Source: Betaproteobacteria bacterium (GTDB taxonomy: Bacteria > Pseudomonadota > Gammaproteobacteria > Burkholderiales > Casimicrobiaceae). From it: a stretch of DNA of 59,630 bases. A program made the translations under genes and the position numbers. The notes under the pieces were generated by a model. The model saw only the letters and a list, made by a program, of their open reading frames with translations. It was not told the DNA's origin and made no database searches. The stretch is from positions 1 to 59,630 of the forward strand of contig READ01000029.1 of the NCBI GenBank assembly GCA_004293675.1, in the 5' to 3' direction. This document shows positions 8,129-17,002 of the stretch, piece by piece (position 1 is the first letter of the stretch; the number at the start of each line of letters is the position of its first letter).

Positions 8129-8953
8129 TTACCGGCGTCGAATGAAGCGAGCCCCGGCGATGAATAACAGCAGCAGCGTCAGCGTCAGTCCAAGCGTCGA
8201 GACCGTAGGCACTGCCGGCACTGGATCGCTGAACGCTAGTCCTGAGGACAAATCAGATGTCGTGAATTGTCCCGCCGCAAACGTGAAGACGCGAACCTCG
8301 TCGATGTTGCCTGCGAAGTATTCTCCGTCGAGAAGCGGATTAATGCCGATGGAAAAACCACCTGCGGGTGCGTTAGGGCCGTCAAACATGGTCGCAACAG
8401 AAACACCGTTTTTGTAGAGCGTCGTAGTACCGCTCGCGCGCACAACGGCTAAGTGCGTCCACTGATTCAAATCGACCGAGCCCGTTGCGCGTAGCACCGC
8501 GTTGCCGCCGTAGAGCACCGCGTAGTCGCTGCCCTGGCGGAACAAACCCCAGCCACTTGTCGCTGTGTTGCCGTTGTAGGCGATCTGGCTGTCGCCCGTG
8601 TTACTAGTAGGCCGAACCCAAGCTTCAATTCCAAAGTTATCAGTCACCGTTGAGAGCACTGAGCCCACCCGAAAGCCATCGCTCGCTCCGTTAAACGCCA
8701 CGCTCAATGGCGAGGGGCGCGTGAGCGTTGGCACCGTATTTGAGTACGTCGGCGCACCTACGCGTGGCAGGTTCACAGCCCCCACACTAGCCAACGTGGG
8801 ATTTGCGGCAAGCGCGCCCACCGTTGCACCCGCGTCGGCTTCGCCAAGTTTGTAACTTGCGAGCGTTGTGACTGTGGCCGACGCCGCACCACAAAGTCCA
8901 AACGCGTACAGTCCTATGAACAACGCTTTTCGAATGGCAATGACATGTTTCAT
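8129..8953 (-). CDS. LamG-like exported protein with IPTL-CTERM sorting tail
   Basis: The 274-residue protein starts at the ATG at 8953 with a G-rich ribosome site. It has a signal peptide (ALFIGLYAFGLCGAASA), then a concanavalin-like LamG jelly-roll domain with diagnostic pieces FGIEAWVRPTS, WTHLAVVRASGTTTLYKNG and NIDEVRVF. The C-terminus is a three-part sorting signal: the motif VPTVSTLG, a hydrophobic segment, and the basic end ARFIRRR. This is a variant of the IPTL-CTERM tail processed by exosortase H in related bacteria. No exosortase gene is in the window. Likely surface-exposed or released. Confidence 0.88.
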   Translation of the reverse strand: MKHVIAIRKALFIGLYAFGLCGAASATVTTLASYKLGEADAGATVGALAANPTLASVGAVNLPRVGAPTYSNTVPTLTRPSPLSVAFNGASDGFRVGSVLSTVTDNFGIEAWVRPTSNTGDSQIAYNGNTATSGWGLFRQGSDYAVLYGGNAVLRATGSVDLNQWTHLAVVRASGTTTLYKNGVSVATMFDGPNAPAGGFSIGINPLLDGEYFAGNIDEVRVFTFAAGQFTTSDLSSGLAFSDPVPAVPTVSTLGLTLTLLLLFIAGARFIRRR

Positions 8954-9042
8954 TGGTAAAACCCCCGCTTTAATGCATAGATTTGTCGATGTTAGCCGTC
9001 GGGACCACACTCGGCAAGTGGAGCGGCCGAAACTGCATAGGG

Positions 9043-9801
9043 CTATCCAACGCTGACACCCCAACCCGCACTCGCAGAAATCACGGCGTCGTAGCAAATC
9101 GAGAGCGATTGACGGTTGAGCGCAATATTTGGTGCATCGCACACGATCACTTCACCACGCCGGAGCAGCAACACCCGATCCGCGATGGCTTGCGCTTCGC
9201 TCGGATCGTGGGTGGTCATGACCATCGCGATGCCCTGCTCCGTCGCGATTCGACGTAGGTAGTTCAACACGAAATCACGTTGCGCTAAATCCAAGTGCGC
9301 GCAGGGCTCATCGAGCAACCACAAGCCCCCTCGCACGTCGCCGAGTTGGTAGCGGGAGCGAGCGAGCTGCACGCGTAACTGCTCGCCGGTCGAGAGCGTT
9401 GCGAACTCGCGATGCTGCCAAGGCAGGGCATCGAGTTCGATGAGTGCGCTTCGAATCGCATGTGCGTCCACTACGGCGAACGGGCGACCCAGCGCGACCA
9501 CGTCAGCCACCGTCAACGCAAACATCACAGAAGGTTCGTTGGCATTGAGCGCGCGAATTTCGGCCAGCGATCCCAACGAATAGCTAGAAAGCGGTCTCGA
9601 TAGCAGCGAAATGCTTCCAGCGCTAGGCGCACATTCGCCCGCGAGAACAGATAGCAACGTGCTCTTTCCCGCACCGTTGGCACCGAGCACGGCCATGATG
9701 TCGCCCGCGAACAATTCGAAGCTCACACCGTTTAGTAATCGAGCGCCGTCAACGTCGACGCGCAGTCCCACGACGTCAAGCAACTGTGTGCGCTCACTCA
9801 T
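9043..9801 (-). CDS. ABC transporter ATPase of the iron/heme/cobalamin uptake type
   Basis: The 252-residue ATPase has Walker A GANGAGKST, a signature in which the usual LSGGE is LSTGEQLRVQLAR, Walker B LWLLDEP, and switch His in TTHD. Order and length match FecE/HmuV/BtuD proteins. Its ATG at 9801 overlaps the permease stop as ATGA, so the two are translationally coupled. With the FecCD-type permease upstream it should import an iron complex, heme or a corrinoid. No substrate-binding protein or TonB receptor lies beside it, so substrate cannot be decided. Confidence 0.88.
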   Translation of the reverse strand: MSERTQLLDVVGLRVDVDGARLLNGVSFELFAGDIMAVLGANGAGKSTLLSVLAGECAPSAGSISLLSRPLSSYSLGSLAEIRALNANEPSVMFALTVADVVALGRPFAVVDAHAIRSALIELDALPWQHREFATLSTGEQLRVQLARSRYQLGDVRGGLWLLDEPCAHLDLAQRDFVLNYLRRIATEQGIAMVMTTHDPSEAQAIADRVLLLRRGEVIVCDAPNIALNRQSLSICYDAVISASAGWGVSVG

Positions 9802-10805
9802 AGCGACCGCCCTGACAACGATTGAGCCCGCGACATTTTGAGCACTAACCACACAAGCATCGGCACGCCGAGGATCGACGTAATCGCGCCCACCGGCAAC
9901 TCAACGGGTGCGGCCACGGCGCGAGCAATGATGTCGGCCAATACGCAAAGCAGCGCGCCAATGAGCGCTGAGACGAGCATCACGATACGCTGGCCCGAGC
10001 CCACCCACATCCGCGCCAAGTGCGGCGCGGCAAGCCCAACGAATGCCACGTTGCCGCAAAACGCCGTCACCACAGCCACCAACACCGCGCAGGCAATCGC
10101 CACGCGAATTCGCAGCCGCTTGATGTCGACCCCCAACGAACGAGCGGTGCGCTCGCCCAGTGCCAACGCGCCCAACGCATTGGCGTCCCGAGCTAAAAAG
10201 ATCGACGCGATGACCACGCATACGCTCATGCCAGCAATCACCGACCAGCTTAAATTTGCGAAGCTCCCGAGCATCCAAAATGCGAGCGTTCGCAGCTGCG
10301 ATTCGGTCGCAATGGATGTGATGAGTGCGAGCGCTGCACCACACGCAGCATTGATGGCAACGCCCAACAACAATAGCGATGCTGTTGCCTGAGCGCCGCC
10401 CCGCTGCGCGAATGCAATCAAAAGCATGACCGCCACAAACGCACCTAACATCGCCGCTGGCCAGACCGCCAACGCGCCCGCTGAGGCCAACACTACAACC
10501 ACCGTAGCCGCGCCCAATCCAGCAGCGGACGGCACACCCAACAATCCCGGATCGGCCAGCGGATTTCGAAAGAGTGACTGCATCGCCGCACCAGCCAACG
10601 CAAACGCGGCACCCGCCACGCAAGCAGTGATCACGCGCGGGGCACGCAGTTCAATCAATACGTTTTTCGATGTGGCATCGAGCGAACCGCCAAACAGCGC
10701 GCTGAGTGAAATCGGATACGCGCCAAACGCAAGTGACCCAATCATTGCAACGACAAGCGCCGCGGCCAGCGCCATCGCCACCAGAGCGGCGCGACGGTCA
10801 ATCAC
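9798..10805 (-). CDS. FecCD/BtuC-family permease
   Basis: A 335-residue polytopic membrane protein with the hydrophobic profile and signatures of the FecCD family: ELRAPRVITACVAGAAFALAG near residue 50, NPLADPGLLG, and VAFVGLAAPHLAR near residue 240. About ten membrane helices are expected. Start is the GTG at 10805, overlapping the upstream hydrolase stop as GTGA. It forms the channel for the ATPase that follows and imports an iron chelate, heme or vitamin B12-like ligand. Confidence 0.9.
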   Translation of the reverse strand: MIDRRAALVAMALAAALVVAMIGSLAFGAYPISLSALFGGSLDATSKNVLIELRAPRVITACVAGAAFALAGAAMQSLFRNPLADPGLLGVPSAAGLGAATVVVVLASAGALAVWPAAMLGAFVAVMLLIAFAQRGGAQATASLLLLGVAINAACGAALALITSIATESQLRTLAFWMLGSFANLSWSVIAGMSVCVVIASIFLARDANALGALALGERTARSLGVDIKRLRIRVAIACAVLVAVVTAFCGNVAFVGLAAPHLARMWVGSGQRIVMLVSALIGALLCVLADIIARAVAAPVELPVGAITSILGVPMLVWLVLKMSRAQSLSGRSL

Positions 10806-11722
10806 CCTAGATGTGCCTCAACCAATGCGGCTACAGCCTCGGGTTCATCATGATGCAGCATGTGGCCCGCGCCTTGGACCACCGTAAACTGAATGTCTTT
10901 AAACGCAGCCAAGCGCGATGCAAAGGTGCCCACCGCATGGCCCTCACGCGATGCTGGCACGACGGTGTCATCGGTATAACCATTCCACTGCTTGGCCTCG
11001 GATTCGCTCGCACCGATCCACAGCGTGGGGGCTGTGACTTCGCTCCAAATGGCGATCACCTCGTCCAAACGGTAAGTCGTGGGAAACGGTAATTTGTGCG
11101 CCGGATCCGCTTGTAAATGCCAACGGCCATCCGCGTGCAGCGCCGCCCAGTGCGCGGCCAGCCACTCGGCGCGGTCGCGGCGCAAACGCGCATTGTTTTT
11201 CTGCAAACGGTCGGCGACCTTGGCGAGTGTCTCGTACGTGGAAAGCGTTGACGGTACCTTGATCGCATCGAGCCACTTTCGATATTGCGCCGGCGCTTTG
11301 CTCGCCGACGACGCGGGAATGCCGAAACCGTCGAGCGACACCAAGCGCCGCACACGATCAGGACGAATACCCGCATAGATCGAGCACACGTTTCCGCCCA
11401 GGCTGTGTCCCACCAAGTCAATCGGCGCGGTCGGTGAAAAGTGATCAATCACCGCCTCAAGGTCAGCCACATAGTCGGCAAACCAGTAGCCGCCCGCTGT
11501 TTCACGCGTCCATTCGGTGCCACCGTAGCCACGCTGATCCGGCGCAATCACGTAGCGATCCGAGCGCATGGCGTCGACCAGAAATTGAAACGATGACGCA
11601 ACGTCCATCCAGCCATGCAGCATCAACACCGGCGGCGCGGCTGGATCGCCCCAAGTGCGGCATTGCACGCAATGATCGCGAAGGGTCAGGGTGTAAACGG
11701 TGTGTGGGCGAAACGTTGTCAT
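10802..11722 (-). CDS. Alpha/beta hydrolase
   Basis: The 306-residue protein starts most plausibly at the ATG at 11722; a longer reading to 11758 is possible. It has the HGW oxyanion motif (LMLHGWMD), the nucleophile elbow VGHSLGG near residue 108 and the terminal His in GAGHMLHHDEPE. It resembles cytoplasmic ester or C-C hydrolases. The gene is first in a three-gene operon and overlaps the permease by four bases. That coupling suggests it could act on the imported ligand, for example as a siderophore esterase, but this is inference from position. Confidence 0.85.
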   Translation of the reverse strand: MTTFRPHTVYTLTLRDHCVQCRTWGDPAAPPVLMLHGWMDVASSFQFLVDAMRSDRYVIAPDQRGYGGTEWTRETAGGYWFADYVADLEAVIDHFSPTAPIDLVGHSLGGNVCSIYAGIRPDRVRRLVSLDGFGIPASSASKAPAQYRKWLDAIKVPSTLSTYETLAKVADRLQKNNARLRRDRAEWLAAHWAALHADGRWHLQADPAHKLPFPTTYRLDEVIAIWSEVTAPTLWIGASESEAKQWNGYTDDTVVPASREGHAVGTFASRLAAFKDIQFTVVQGAGHMLHHDEPEAVAALVEAHLG

Positions 11723-12147
11723 GCCTGCAAGCGTAGCAGCGGCAAGACGCGTGGCCACGGTCGGCTCAACCGAACAGCAGTGGACGGTGAGTCCGACGTG
11801 AATACAGCCATTTCTATGTATGCCATGTTAATTATGGCGATTGGGCTTTTTTGTTAATTTTTCATAAAGTAACAAAAAACAATGAGAGTTACCGTTTTAA
11901 TTGGCATATAGCCAATAAGTTTGGACCATTTCGGTTTTTGGGTGAGTGAACCGCAATTTGGTAGCGCGGGCCGCTGTGGAATCGACCGAGCCTGCCGTAA
12001 GGGGGGCGTAACGACGAACGACCCACGTGTGAACTGTTCAAATTTCGCAACGCCCGGCAACTAGCCGGGGCACAGATCAGTTAGCCTTTGGCAGCGCCGA
12101 CATATTGTTTGTTGCGCTCAAACTCCACTTTTCATGAATCGCTCCCC
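11723..12147. other. Divergent intergenic region
   Basis: A 425-bp gap before egtD. The part 11815-11930 is strongly AT-rich and contains GCCATGTTAATTATGGC (11822-11838) and GGCATATAGCC (near 11903), which may be a diverged member of the paired-hairpin family but with about 78 bp between centres. A small hairpin CCCGGC-AACTA-GCCGGG lies at 12053-12069. No coding frame or riboswitch was recognised. Confidence 0.45.
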
Positions 12148-13158
12148 ATGCCGCATCGCCTAGTTACAACGCATCGCACCTCGGGCGCTACAGCTGATTC
12201 AGCTCAGAGCTTTACGCTGGTCAACGCCCTAAAGCTCGATGCGAAAGCAGAACTCGATGCGCTAGCGAAAGGCTTGCTCGCCCCCGCGGCGAGCTTGTCG
12301 CCGAAATATTTCTATGACGCGCTGGGCTCAACGCTCTACAACGCGATCGTGCTCACCGATGAGTACTACCCCACGCGCACCGAAGCGGCCATCTTTGACA
12401 CGTTTCGCGCAGACATCGCAGCGGCGATCGGCGTTGGCAAGCAATTCGTTGATCTAGGCTCGGGCGATTCGGTTAAGGCGGAGAAGTGGTTCGCGTCACT
12501 CAAACCATCGCGCTATGTGGGTGTGGACATTTCGGAATCAGCGCTCACCGATGCGCTCAATCGATTGGCCGGAATCCCCGATGCACCCGAGCTTGTGGGC
12601 TTAGTCACTGATTTCTCTCGGGTCGTTGATTTAACGGCAGTCGTTGAGAAGCGGCCCAGCGTTTTTTTCTATCCGGGTTCATCGATTGGCAATTTTTCAC
12701 CCGATGATGCGGTGTGGTTTCTGAAGCAAATTCGCGCACATTGTCACGATAGCGATTGTGGATTACTGATCGGTGTCGACGCGAAGAAAGACAAAGCGCG
12801 GCTCGATGCGGCATACGATGACGCGCTCGGTGTGACGGCTGCGTTTAACTTAAACGCGCTTCGAAATGTGAACCGATTGCTTGGTAGCGACTTCGACGTT
12901 GCCGATTGGCAGCATCGCGGCTTCTACAACGAAGCGATGGGCCGAATTGAGATGCACCTTGAAGCCAAGCGCGCAGTCCAAGTTCGCGTTCGCGGCGAGC
13001 TTCGAGCGTTCGCCGCCGGCGAGCGAATTCACACCGAAAACTCGTACAAGTACTCGCCCGAACAATTTGAAGCCATCCTGATCGAAGCCGGATTTCAACG
13101 CCCGCAACTTTGGCGAGACGAAAAGCACGATTTCAACGTTTTTTACGCCAACAGCTAG
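12148..13158 (+). CDS. egtD: L-histidine N-alpha-methyltransferase (EgtD-like)
   Basis: The 336-residue protein has the EgtD family pattern: LSPKYFYDALGSTLYNAI near residue 50, the SAM-binding DLGSGDSVKAE, FYPGSSIGNF and the C-terminal substrate-site ENSYKYS. EgtD uses S-adenosylmethionine to trimethylate histidine to hercynine, the first step to ergothioneine. The partner EgtB (sulfoxide synthase) is not adjacent, so either it lies elsewhere or hercynine is the end product. An upstream TTG at 12088 keeps the frame open, but the ATG at 12148 fits the family start better. No Shine-Dalgarno sequence is obvious. Confidence 0.9.
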   Translation: MPHRLVTTHRTSGATADSAQSFTLVNALKLDAKAELDALAKGLLAPAASLSPKYFYDALGSTLYNAIVLTDEYYPTRTEAAIFDTFRADIAAAIGVGKQFVDLGSGDSVKAEKWFASLKPSRYVGVDISESALTDALNRLAGIPDAPELVGLVTDFSRVVDLTAVVEKRPSVFFYPGSSIGNFSPDDAVWFLKQIRAHCHDSDCGLLIGVDAKKDKARLDAAYDDALGVTAAFNLNALRNVNRLLGSDFDVADWQHRGFYNEAMGRIEMHLEAKRAVQVRVRGELRAFAAGERIHTENSYKYSPEQFEAILIEAGFQRPQLWRDEKHDFNVFYANS

Positions 13159-13400
13159 CTGTTAGGGCTGTTTCGACGTGTTTTGCGTGCTAATCGCATC
13201 GTCAGCAGCGCTTATTTGTCACGAAATCCTCGAATTCGGCTCAGAAACAGCTATTTATCGGCCAAAAACAAATTACTTTCATAACTGTGCATAAGTCACG
13301 GTTTTCATTGAATTTTTTGACTAAATATTGCTTTAGAAAACAGCGTTAACCATTTGAAAAACAAGCAGAAATTGGATACCGGCTGAATTCACAAAGATTG

Positions 13401-13445
13401 TGAATAAAAGTGTGTGCACTTGGAAAAAAGTGGGATAATTTCCCG
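13401..13445 (+). promoter_or_regulatory. Candidate MraZ operator and -10 region
   Basis: Immediately before mraZ, three pentamers sit at exactly 10-bp intervals: TGTGT (13411), TGGAA (13421) and TGGGA (13431). MraZ is known to bind TGGG-type direct repeats with this period upstream of its own operon; only the last repeat is a full match here. A GATAAT (13434-13439) lies seven bases before the ATG, so a leaderless transcript is possible. The rest of the gap 13159-13400 is AT-rich with no gene. Confidence 0.4.
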
Positions 13446-13880
13446 ATGCTTTCCGGTGCCTCACTACTTTCCTTGGACGCGAAGGGTCGTTTGACCATTC
13501 CTACGCGCCATCGCGAGGCTTTGGGCAGCGTAGTTGCAGTCACCGCCGATCCGAGCGGTTGTTTGCTGCTCTTTCCCGTCGACGCGTGGAAAAAATTTGA
13601 AACGCGCGTTTCGGCACTGCCCAATCTCGTTCCGCGAATTAAGGCGATGCAGCGTCTGTGGTTGGGTTTTCACACGGACTACGAAATCGATTCAGCGGGG
13701 CGAATTTTGTTAACCCCAGAGCTTCGCGATTACGCCAAGCTCGATCGCAAAATTCAAATGATCGGCCAGACCGATCGTTTCGAAATGTGGAGCGAAGCCG
13801 GTTGGGCCAAAGAGGTCGAGCTGGCGCAGCGCACCCACCGCGAAGATCCTCCGGCGGAGCTCGCCGGTCTCTCGGTATGA
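13446..13880 (+). CDS. mraZ: MraZ, regulator of the division and wall operon
   Basis: The 144-residue protein has two copies of the AbrB-like MraZ half-domain. The first starts SLDAKGRLTIPTRHREAL and the second has EIDSAGRILLTPELRDYA, both with the conserved DxxGR signature. MraZ is a DNA-binding transcription factor that represses the dcw operon it heads. The start is set at the ATG at 13446 by comparison with the family; a longer open frame upstream is not needed. No ribosome site is seen. It is followed by rsmH after ten bases. Confidence 0.93.
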   Translation: MLSGASLLSLDAKGRLTIPTRHREALGSVVAVTADPSGCLLLFPVDAWKKFETRVSALPNLVPRIKAMQRLWLGFHTDYEIDSAGRILLTPELRDYAKLDRKIQMIGQTDRFEMWSEAGWAKEVELAQRTHREDPPAELAGLSV

Positions 13881-13890
13881 GCCCGCTTCG

Positions 13891-14829
13891 ATGCAATCAA
13901 GCTCACACATTTCAGTGCTTCTTTCCGAGGCCTGCGCCGCACTACTTCCCGCACGAAACGGCGCATTGCTCGTCGACGGCACATTCGGCCGCGGCGGACA
14001 TTCGCGCGAGTTGCTTCGGCAAATGCCCTCTGACGCACGACTCATCGCGCTCGACCGAGATCATCAAGCTCAATCAGCAGCGCGCGACATTGTCGATCCA
14101 CGGTTTTCATTCGTTCGCACGCACTTCGGCGCGATCCAGACGGCGTTGGACAACGTCGGCGTCACTCGGATCGACGGACTGCTGCTCGACATCGGCATTT
14201 CCTCCCCGCAAGTCGACGAAGGCGAGCGAGGCTTCAGTTTCATGCGCGACGGGCCGCTCGACATGCGCATGGATCAATCGCGGGGCGTCACTGCGCACCA
14301 ATGGTTGGCGGAGGCCAGCTCAACCCACATTGCATCGGTAATCCATGACTACGGTGAAGAGCGGTTTGCTACGAGGATTGCAACAGCGATTGTTGCGGCA
14401 CGCCAGCGGGAACCAATCGAGCGTACCTTACAGCTTGCGCAGATTATCGAAAAAGCCGTCCCAACGCGGGGTCACAAGCAGCACCCGGCCACGAAAAGCT
14501 TCCAAGCTATTCGGATTCACATCAATCGGGAGCTCGAGGAGCTCGGCATGGCTCTGAGCGCATCACTCGATCTGCTCTCGCCCGGCGGACGGCTCGCCGT
14601 GATCACGTTTCACTCGCTCGAAGACCGAATCGTAAAACTCTGGATGCGCGATCAATCGGGCCGCACGCCGATTGATCCGCGCTTGCGCCATCTTCCCACC
14701 GAGCAGTTAGGGCTTCCCACACCGAAGCTTCGAATGGTCGGCAGCGACGTTGCCCCGAGCGACGAAGAAATCAGCGCTAACCCACGCGCTCGAAGCGCAA
14801 GACTTCGCGTCGCGGAGCGGCTGCAATGA
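13891..14829 (+). CDS. rsmH: 16S rRNA m4C1402 methyltransferase RsmH (MraW)
   Basis: A full-length 312-residue methyltransferase. The SAM-binding motif VDGTFGRGGHSRELL lies near residue 28, DGLLLDIGISSPQVD follows, and the conserved ERGFSFMRDGPLDMRMD block and the C-terminal VITFHSLEDRIVK are intact. It N4-methylates cytidine 1402 of 16S rRNA in the decoding centre. Second gene of the dcw operon; its stop overlaps the ftsL start as ATGA. Confidence 0.96.
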   Translation: MQSSSHISVLLSEACAALLPARNGALLVDGTFGRGGHSRELLRQMPSDARLIALDRDHQAQSAARDIVDPRFSFVRTHFGAIQTALDNVGVTRIDGLLLDIGISSPQVDEGERGFSFMRDGPLDMRMDQSRGVTAHQWLAEASSTHIASVIHDYGEERFATRIATAIVAARQREPIERTLQLAQIIEKAVPTRGHKQHPATKSFQAIRIHINRELEELGMALSASLDLLSPGGRLAVITFHSLEDRIVKLWMRDQSGRTPIDPRLRHLPTEQLGLPTPKLRMVGSDVAPSDEEISANPRARSARLRVAERLQ

Positions 14830-15152
14830 CCAAGGCCAACGTCGTGATTGGCGTGCTCTTGTGGATCAGCGCGTTCGCGCTGATTTCGTCGCAATACCGC
14901 GTGCGTCAGCTCACCATCGAAATTAATCGCGCGCGCGATTTGGCGTATCAACTCGACAATGATCGCGTGCGCGCCACCCTCGCGCAATCGAAACTTTCCA
15001 CCCCATCGCGCGTCGAATCAACAGCGCGCGAGCGTTTGCAGATGGAGCTACCGGAGCTATCGCGCTCGCCCATCGTTGATGTTCGAGCACTGCCCCTTGC
15101 CGAACCCGTTGCGGTGGTGGGTAAGGATTCGAGCAAAGGAGCGCGGCCATGA
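14826..15152 (+). CDS. ftsL: Cell division protein FtsL
   Basis: A 108-residue bitopic protein: a short cytoplasmic start, one membrane helix (VVIGVLLWISAFALISS) and a periplasmic coiled-coil region (residues 27-65), followed by the typical ESTARERLQM stretch. FtsL joins FtsB and FtsQ in the divisome and activates FtsW-FtsI. Its start overlaps rsmH and its end overlaps ftsI, each by four bases, so expression is tightly coupled. Confidence 0.93.
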   Translation: MTKANVVIGVLLWISAFALISSQYRVRQLTIEINRARDLAYQLDNDRVRATLAQSKLSTPSRVESTARERLQMELPELSRSPIVDVRALPLAEPVAVVGKDSSKGARP

Positions 15153-17002
15153 CAAAGAAGGGCGCGGGCGGCAATGGTTCGCGCTGGTTGAAGCGAGTAA
15201 TCGCCGGGTCGGGTGCAGGCAGCGTGCGCGCAAGCTCGCGGCAGTCGCGCCCCAATGAGAGCCTGGAGTCGCGCTGGGCCGGTTGGCGGGTGTACTTTGT
15301 GGTCTTTGCGCTTCTGAGCGGCTTCGCGACCATGGCCGGGCGAGGCGTATATCTACAAGTCGTGCAGCACGATGATCTGACTCGTCGTGGCGATGCACGC
15401 ACGCTTCGGGATTTGGTGTTACCCGCGTCGCGCGGTCGGATTTTGGATCGCGAAGGCGCGGTGTTGGCGTCAAGCGTTCCAGCGCACGGTGTACTCGCGT
15501 TTCCCGACCAAATCGAAATGAACGACGCGCAAATTGAAGCGCTCGCCAAAACGCTCGGGCAGCGCAGCGCCGACATCAAGCGAAAAACGGAGGCGGATCG
15601 CGACGTGGTGTATCTGGCTCGCAGCGTGACGCCGGAGGCTGCCAAAGCCATTGCGGCGATGAAACTCACCGGCGTGTCACTCCAGAGTGAGTACAAGCGC
15701 GAATACCCGTCACAGGAAGTGATGGGGCAAGTGCTGGGGATCACCAACGTTGACGATGTCGGACAAGAGGGTATCGAGCTGGCTCAAAACGAGTGGCTGT
15801 CCGGCAAGGTCGGCGCGCGCCGCGTGACGATGGATCGCCGCGGTGGTGTGGTGGAGGAGCACGGCAGTTTGCGTGCGCCACAGCAGGGCCGCGATCTGCA
15901 ACTGGCGCTTGATTCCCGGGTGCAGCACATCGCTTTTCGTGAGCTCAAACGTGGCGTGGACGCGCACCGCGCCAAAGGCGGTGCAGCGGTGGTGCTCGAT
16001 GCGCATTCGGGTGAAATCCTTGCGCTGGTCAACTACCCGTCATCGAAACCGGGGGATCGCAGCGCCGCAGCCTCGGGCGGATTGAGAAATCGTGCGGTTG
16101 CCGATTTGTTCGAACCAGGCTCAACGATGAAACCGTTCACGGTGGCCACCGCTATCGACACCGGTGTTTTGCGCGCCACCGAAAACATCGCCATGACCAA
16201 TGGTGCGTACACAGTCAACGGTGCCACCATCCGCGATTCGCACACCATTGGTTCGGGTGGCGTGGCGAGCGTGACTGAAGTCGTGCAGAAATCGAGCAAC
16301 GTGGGCACATCGCGCATTGCCGAGCGCTTGCCTAATGAGGTTATGTGGCGGCATTTGCAACGCGCGGGCTTTGGCCGTGCACCGCAAACCGGATTCCCCG
16401 GCGAAGCGCATGGCCGTTTGCGTGCGGCGCAAACGTGGCGGCCGATTGAAAAAGCGACGATGAGCTACGGCTATGGTCTTTCAATCAATTTGGTGCAGCT
16501 GGCGCGCGCCTACACCGTGTTCGCCAATGGCGGTAACTTGGTCGATGTGACGCTCTTTAAAAACGACGGTGGTGGTCGAAAAACACGCGTGTATTCCCCC
16601 GACACTGTCGCGCAGCTCCTGCCGATGCTCGAGAAGGCTACGCACCGCGAGGGCACAGCGCCGCTGTCGCAAGTACCCGGCTACCGCGTCGCTGGAAAGA
16701 CGGGCACGGCCAAGAAGCTCACTGGAGCGGTGTACGCCGAGGGGCGCTACGTTGCCTCGTTTGCAGGACTCGCGCCCGTTTCCAATCCGCGCTACGTAAT
16801 TGCGGTGATGGTTGATGAACCCACGGGCGGTATTTTTTACGGCGGCTTGGTGGCAGCGCCCATCTTCTCCGCGCTAATGAGCCAAACGCTTCGCCTGTTC
16901 GAAGTGCCGTTTGACGCGCCACTGCCCCAGCCATCATCACCCACCGTGCCAAAACTGCCAACAGTCGACACCACGGTGGCGCTGCTGCGGGAGCGACCAT
17001 GA
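15149..17002 (+). CDS. ftsI: Septal peptidoglycan transpeptidase FtsI (PBP3)
   Basis: The 617-residue class B penicillin-binding protein has an N-terminal membrane anchor (VYFVVFALLSGFATMAG, about residues 50-66), a pedestal domain starting LPASRGRILDREG, and the transpeptidase domain. Catalytic motifs are present: STMK (active-site Ser), SSN, and KTGTAKK. It cross-links septal peptidoglycan together with the glycosyltransferase FtsW, encoded downstream. The N-terminal cytoplasmic tail is long and basic. Overlaps ftsL and murE by four bases each. Confidence 0.96.
   Translation: MTKKGAGGNGSRWLKRVIAGSGAGSVRASSRQSRPNESLESRWAGWRVYFVVFALLSGFATMAGRGVYLQVVQHDDLTRRGDARTLRDLVLPASRGRILDREGAVLASSVPAHGVLAFPDQIEMNDAQIEALAKTLGQRSADIKRKTEADRDVVYLARSVTPEAAKAIAAMKLTGVSLQSEYKREYPSQEVMGQVLGITNVDDVGQEGIELAQNEWLSGKVGARRVTMDRRGGVVEEHGSLRAPQQGRDLQLALDSRVQHIAFRELKRGVDAHRAKGGAAVVLDAHSGEILALVNYPSSKPGDRSAAASGGLRNRAVADLFEPGSTMKPFTVATAIDTGVLRATENIAMTNGAYTVNGATIRDSHTIGSGGVASVTEVVQKSSNVGTSRIAERLPNEVMWRHLQRAGFGRAPQTGFPGEAHGRLRAAQTWRPIEKATMSYGYGLSINLVQLARAYTVFANGGNLVDVTLFKNDGGGRKTRVYSPDTVAQLLPMLEKATHREGTAPLSQVPGYRVAGKTGTAKKLTGAVYAEGRYVASFAGLAPVSNPRYVIAVMVDEPTGGIFYGGLVAAPIFSALMSQTLRLFEVPFDAPLPQPSSPTVPKLPTVDTTVALLRERP

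Noticed and set aside
9838-10887. Long plus-strand frames opposite the FecCD permease
   Set aside because: Their Ala/Thr/Asn-rich translations are the mirror of Ala/Val/Gly-rich membrane helices; the permease is clearly real.
11723-12147. Cobalamin riboswitch before the FecCD-type operon
   Set aside because: No B12-box-like conserved core was found in the upstream region, so the ligand cannot be inferred this way.
13236-13262. Possible sixth paired-hairpin element before mraZ
   Set aside because: Only a loose GGC...GCC pairing was found and no partner lies at the expected 66 bp.
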